A DNA stretch of 64,000 bases from Clostridiales bacterium (lineage in GTDB: Bacteria > Bacillota > Clostridia > Saccharofermentanales > Saccharofermentanaceae), in the NCBI GenBank assembly GCA_017615325.1, contig JAGAAI010000048.1:52845-116844 (forward strand), in the 5' to 3' direction. Numbering within the stretch: position 1 is the stretch's first letter; each line of letters begins with the position of its first letter. The translations under genes were made by a program, and so were the position numbers. This document shows, one piece after another, positions 60,916-64,000 of the stretch. Below the pieces are notes generated by a model. It made no database searches and was not told where the DNA came from. It saw only the letters and a list, made by a program, of their open reading frames with translations.

Positions 60916-61122
60916 TTACCCCTGTCCTATGCCATATGCAAATATCTCAAACCACATAAACATAAGAAAGAGAATTACAAACAGCAACGATATCCCTAGT
61001 CTCCTCTTGCCCTTGACTGCATCAGGAGTAACTATTCCCATTATTGCAAAGACCAGACTTACAAGTAATAGTGCGATCTGAATGTACCAATCCGCTTCGC
61101 CAAATAAGTATTGAAACGTCAT
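60916..61122 (-). CDS. Small two-TM membrane protein
   Basis: About 68 residues. Two hydrophobic spans (about residues 15-32 and 45-62) flank a basic loop DAVKGKRRLG. GGGGAG lies about 10 bases before the ATG at 61122. The longer frame starting GTG at 61146 has no site. No family recognised. Leads the tcdA-larE operon. Confidence 0.6.
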   Translation of the reverse strand: MTFQYLFGEADWYIQIALLLVSLVFAIMGIVTPDAVKGKRRLGISLLFVILFLMFMWFEIFAYGIGQG

Positions 61123-61442
61123 GTTATTCACTCTCCCCTTTTTCACAGCACCTGAAAATATTACTGCCTAAGGATCTCCTCAGGCAGTTTCATTATACCA
61201 TTACAGATCTGGCAGGTCTCAGGATATCGGAATATCCTCTGCATTCACTAACCGGCAGGAAGGATAAGCGTGTTCTTATCACCCCGAAAAACTATATCGC
61301 CCGGATACATTTATATAGCCAACTTCTATCTTGCAATCTGACATCATATAAAAATATACTCGACCTATATTTATGCTATATAATATCAATTATCTTGTGC
61401 ACATTACAGGCGGTAATGTCAATGGGAAGGGATCATGATAGT
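61123..61442. other. Intergenic region with leader hairpin and promoters
   Basis: On the minus strand it holds the leader of the small membrane gene with a hairpin ACTGCCT/AGGCAGT (61163-61169 and 61182-61188) and the extended -10 TGGTATAAT (61192-61200). On the plus strand a TATAAT (61379-61384) lies about 60 bases before the lipoprotein gene. I see no further gene in it. Confidence 0.55.
61192..61200 (-). promoter_or_regulatory. Extended -10 promoter of the small TM / tcdA / larE operon
   Basis: TGGTATAAT on the minus strand, about 70 bases before the ATG. The transcript would begin with the 7-bp hairpin at 61163-61188. Confidence 0.5.
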
Positions 61443-62093
61443 ATGCTAAGCACGAGCAGGATAAAGATAGTTTTTGCGTTTGTTTTTTCGGGTATAATGC
61501 TCGCATCCCTCGCAGGATGCGGTTTTAATTCATCCTCTTTGTTTTCTTCGGAAACATCTTTTACTCCGGCAACAGATTCAAACACGATACACGGTACTCC
61601 AAAGATCGCGGGAGAGGAGATCTTGCTTCCCTGTACAATATCAGATCTCAAAAACAAAGGATTTGAAACGGATTACCTTTATGAAAACGGTTATGTAAAG
61701 ATGTGGCACATCTCGGAGGAAAAAAGGGGTAATAATCTATGCATGTATGTATATCTGGACAAAGCATATGATTACAAAGACAATGATAACATTAACGATG
61801 ATGATACTGTTGTCGCCATCTTGGTTACCCAATATGATCATATCGACTTGGATTTTAATGGTATCCGTATATGGGGAGCAAAGGAGGATATTCTTAATAT
61901 AGCCGGAACTCCTGCTTATGAGAAAGAAGTGTTTTTAGCAGGTAATTATTGCTTCTATTTAGGTGATAACGATCAGGTATACAGATTAAAATTCCTGGCT
62001 ACAGACAAGCTTGAAGAATTTCTGTTTGGCACAAAGGATTACATGATAGATGAAAATGGTCAGCTAAACATGGGAGCATCATCCATTGATTGA
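61443..62093 (+). CDS. Lipoprotein of unknown function (C)
   Basis: About 216 residues. The signal MLSTSRIKIVFAFVFSGIML ends in the lipobox LAGC. The mature part has a Ser/Thr spacer and a compact domain with KGFETDYLYENGYVKMWHIS and a Tyr/Asp-rich repeat. No family recognised. In-frame ATGs at 61416 and 61422 are alternative starts; GGGAAGGG is about 11 bases before 61443. Confidence 0.68.
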   Translation: MLSTSRIKIVFAFVFSGIMLASLAGCGFNSSSLFSSETSFTPATDSNTIHGTPKIAGEEILLPCTISDLKNKGFETDYLYENGYVKMWHISEEKRGNNLCMYVYLDKAYDYKDNDNINDDDTVVAILVTQYDHIDLDFNGIRIWGAKEDILNIAGTPAYEKEVFLAGNYCFYLGDNDQVYRLKFLATDKLEEFLFGTKDYMIDENGQLNMGASSID

Positions 62094-62262
62094 ATTAGAT
62101 GATCTCAGAGTTTCCTTATCTTGCGGATAAATATAATTAAAATACCTGAACTCAAAAACCTCAGGTTAGGATAGCACACATAATTACATATGCCATTCTA
62201 CCGTCATAATATGAAACACCTTTCTTTGTCTTCCAGCTCCTATTTTATTGGTGTAATTATGT

Positions 62263-62697
62263 TTATGAATTAATGGCGAGAACTAACAGAAATATAAAGT
62301 AATACGCTAACGGCAACAGGACCGAAGAAATAACTATTCCTGCTATGGCTAAGGGTTTTCCTTTTGTTCCCGTGCTCCTTGTTCTCCTAAGGCCGACGAT
62401 CGAAAGTATCAGACCCAGTATAGGGCCTGCCGCCGTGACGAGAACCATGGCTAAGATCAATATGTTATACAGCGCCATCGAAACGGAATCACGGTGAGAG
62501 GAATTCTTCATCCAGATAAAACTAAAGAATATAAAAGTGCCTATAATGGTCACAAGATCTGCACCAAGAGCTATGAATACCCGCTTTTCAAAACGTGGTT
62601 TTACAGGGCTCTGCGCAACCGGAAATAAAGATCCGCACATACTGCATGCAGGAAGTGAATCAGCCTGTTGTGCTCCACAATTAGGACATGTCTTCAT
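62263..62697 (-). CDS. Zinc-ribbon membrane protein (DUF4190-like)
   Basis: A 144-residue protein. The N-terminal zinc ribbon CPNCGAQQ...CSMCGSLF is followed by three hydrophobic spans (about 42-62, 78-103 and 115-142) with the segment GPILGLILSIVGLRRTR typical of DUF4190-type proteins. AAGGAG precedes the ATG. An extended -10 TGGTATCAT lies upstream at 62747-62755. Confidence 0.75.
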   Translation of the reverse strand: MKTCPNCGAQQADSLPACSMCGSLFPVAQSPVKPRFEKRVFIALGADLVTIIGTFIFFSFIWMKNSSHRDSVSMALYNILILAMVLVTAAGPILGLILSIVGLRRTRSTGTKGKPLAIAGIVISSVLLPLAYYFIFLLVLAINS

Positions 62698-62746
62698 AAA
62701 AGGTTCTCCTTATGGGGGAATTTTACTCTGATTTGGACTCTCTTGA

Positions 62747-62755
62747 ATGATACCA
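62747..62755 (-). promoter_or_regulatory. Possible extended -10 of the zinc-ribbon gene
   Basis: TGGTATCAT on the minus strand, about 50 bases before the ATG. It is weaker than the TGATATAAT copies. Confidence 0.35.
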
Positions 62756-62792
62756 CAAAAAAACAGACACCCGGGACAAACCGGAATTTGTG

Positions 62793-63317
62793 TCACAGGA
62801 TACCCTCATATTCCATCGAACGCGCCTTACAGCTTCCGTCTATTTTCTCGAATTCTCCGTATCCTGCAAAATGAAGACCGCATTTCTCCATCACGTGTCC
62901 AGATGCGAGATTTGGTTCCACATGACTTGAACAAAAATGAGTAATACCGAATTCTCTTTTGGCAAAATCGATCATCGCTTTTGCAGCTTCTGTTGCATAT
63001 CCCATTTTCCAGCAATCGTATCTGAAGTTATAACCGAATCCCCAAAACCCTTCTTTTTGAGTGCTTGGGCCTATACTTCCGCTTCCGATCAGTTCATTAT
63101 CAGATAGACGAACATATCCGAAATGATACTCTCCATCAAATTCTTCGATAGAGCGCAACCATTCACGTAGTTTTTCTTTATCAGTATATGTTGGATAGAC
63201 CATATACTTTGCTACACGTTCATCACTTACCCACTTCCAAACAGCATCCGCATCAGCAACCGTCATCGGGCGCAGCAGTAAACGCTCAGTATTTATCTCA
63301 TAATCATGTGCTCTCAT
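62793..63317 (-). CDS. RimJ/RimL-type GNAT acetyltransferase
   Basis: About 174 residues. The N-terminal INTERLLLRPMTVADADAVW is the RimJ/RimL-like start, with the acetyl-CoA region GYNFRYDCWKMGYATEAAKA and SSHVEPNLASGHVMEKCGL. The ATG at 63317 has GGAG nine bases upstream. A truncated paralogue lies at 55194-55301. Substrate unknown. Confidence 0.88.
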   Translation of the reverse strand: MRAHDYEINTERLLLRPMTVADADAVWKWVSDERVAKYMVYPTYTDKEKLREWLRSIEEFDGEYHFGYVRLSDNELIGSGSIGPSTQKEGFWGFGYNFRYDCWKMGYATEAAKAMIDFAKREFGITHFCSSHVEPNLASGHVMEKCGLHFAGYGEFEKIDGSCKARSMEYEGIL

Positions 63318-63507
63318 TTTGTCGCTCTCCATCCTTCCGCCAAATCCCGATTTGTCATACTCATTAAAAATTTCAATTACTAAGAGTTATACATCTTTAC
63401 TGTAAGAACGACAAGACTCTTGTCAAACTGAGCCTTAGATACAGCACCTCTCTGAATATAATCCGAAAACAAATCCTGTTCTCTTGTCGGAATTGATCAA
63501 CCTCGAA

Positions 63508-63516
63508 TGGTATAAT
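63508..63516 (+). promoter_or_regulatory. Extended -10 promoter of the right-edge lipoprotein
   Basis: TGGTATAAT on the plus strand; a start near 63523 gives a leader of about 70 bases. Confidence 0.5.
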
Positions 63517-63592
63517 AACCTTGTCTGAAGGAAATATTCATTTTGTTCAGATATTTTACAGAAGGCATTTACTTATTTTGGAGGATACCAAA

Positions 63593-64000
63593 ATGAAAAG
63601 GATTTTAGCAATAATCATTTCAGCCACGATGCTTCTGTCGCTATCTTCATGCGCTAATTCAAACGGGACATCAACAGCTGACAAGGAAACCACAAATGAT
63701 GCCGTTTCCGGTGAAGATGACGGCGGTAATTCTGATGCAACAAAGAATAATAATTCAGCTGCAGGTGCCATCGTGCTGCTCCCCGGTGAGCTCTATCTGT
63801 TTGATAAAGATGCTGACGGCGGCCCTGTTATCAAGGGCTTAACCGTGAAAGGCAATCAGTTTGGTTCTTCTGAATTCAATGAGAAGGATCCGGACGTAAA
63901 GGGCATAAGATGTATTTTCGGGTTGAATGAGTGGGTCGAGTTCTATCCTGATACGAGCGTCAACGACGGTTTATGGGTATACGTATATAAGCACGCAGAC
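63593..64000 (+). CDS. Lipoprotein, partial at the window end
   Basis: An open frame of 136 codons runs from the ATG to the end of the window without a stop. It begins MKRILAIIISATMLLSLSSC, a lipoprotein signal with the lipobox Cys at residue 20, then a Ser/Thr/Asp/Asn-rich linker, then the start of a folded domain (IVLLPGELYLFDKDADGG). GGAGG lies 9 bases before the ATG. No family is recognised from the visible part. Confidence 0.82.
   Translation, partial: MKRILAIIISATMLLSLSSCANSNGTSTADKETTNDAVSGEDDGGNSDATKNNNSAAGAIVLLPGELYLFDKDADGGPVIKGLTVKGNQFGSSEFNEKDPDVKGIRCIFGLNEWVEFYPDTSVNDGLWVYVYKHAD

Overview
The window looks like chromosomal DNA of an anaerobic Gram-positive bacterium of the class Clostridia, most likely a fibre-degrading gut or rumen member. 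This is inferred from strong GGAGG-type ribosome binding sites, many lipobox and Thr/Pro-rich surface proteins, a lipid-anchored GH9 cellulase with two CBM3-like modules, a three-subunit proton-translocating transhydrogenase, BlaI/BlaR1 and DUF134/NifX regulators, and a DUF4250 microprotein. I see no phage, transposase, CRISPR array or rRNA. One tRNA-Thr lies at the left edge, and a lipoprotein gene runs off the right edge.

Layout. 1-10.8 kb, almost all minus strand: tRNA-Thr, CBS protein, SGNH-type esterase with an altered nucleophile, SDR, a large membrane-spanning Thr-rich/repeat protein, mnmA, an HD-GYP sensor, a two-TM protein and cysK. 10.9-28 kb: a lone plus-strand VanZ gene, then a long minus-strand block with a secreted hypothetical, the GH9 cellulase, an SGNH hydrolase, an EF-Tu-domain/SseB fusion, four related GT-C (PMT/ArnT-like) membrane proteins interleaved with tyrS and trxB, and an SH3/CAP surface protein. 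28-31.3 kb: a plus-strand pnt operon behind a structured leader. 31.3-39.2 kb: a signalling locus, with a minus operon FecR-like sensor / CHASE2 class III cyclase / metallo-beta-lactamase-GAF-GGDEF, divergent from a FkbM methyltransferase and a PAS-GGDEF protein. 39.3-45.3 kb: a TMEM164/YwaF-like protein, a beta-lactamase-fold lipoprotein with two operator-like dyads, two lipoproteins, BlaR1-like and BlaI, and two unknown proteins. 45.4-56 kb: an N-terminal-nucleophile amidase fused to membrane segments, gpmI, the DUF4250 microprotein, membrane proteins, a nucleotidyltransferase, GNAT, serine hydrolase, SPFH protein, a small HExxH membrane protein overlapping a broken GNAT gene, and a zinc-ribbon protein. 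56-64 kb: paired hairpins, dus, a DNA glycosylase, an MBL hydrolase, a DUF134-NifX fusion under twin palindromes, larE, tcdA, small membrane proteins, lipoproteins and GNAT.

How the genes work together. The strongest system-level signal is the 31-39 kb signalling locus, where a cyclic-nucleotide cyclase and a diguanylate cyclase are co-translated behind a FecR-like surface sensor, with another diguanylate cyclase next door and an HD-GYP c-di-GMP phosphodiesterase at 7-9 kb. Several operons carry clear promoter-plus-operator architecture: blaI, the 40-41 kb hydrolase and DUF134-NifX. An extended -10 element reading TGATATAAT recurs in front of at least six minus-strand genes. All positions and motifs were read by eye; family names rest on recognised motifs, not on database searches.
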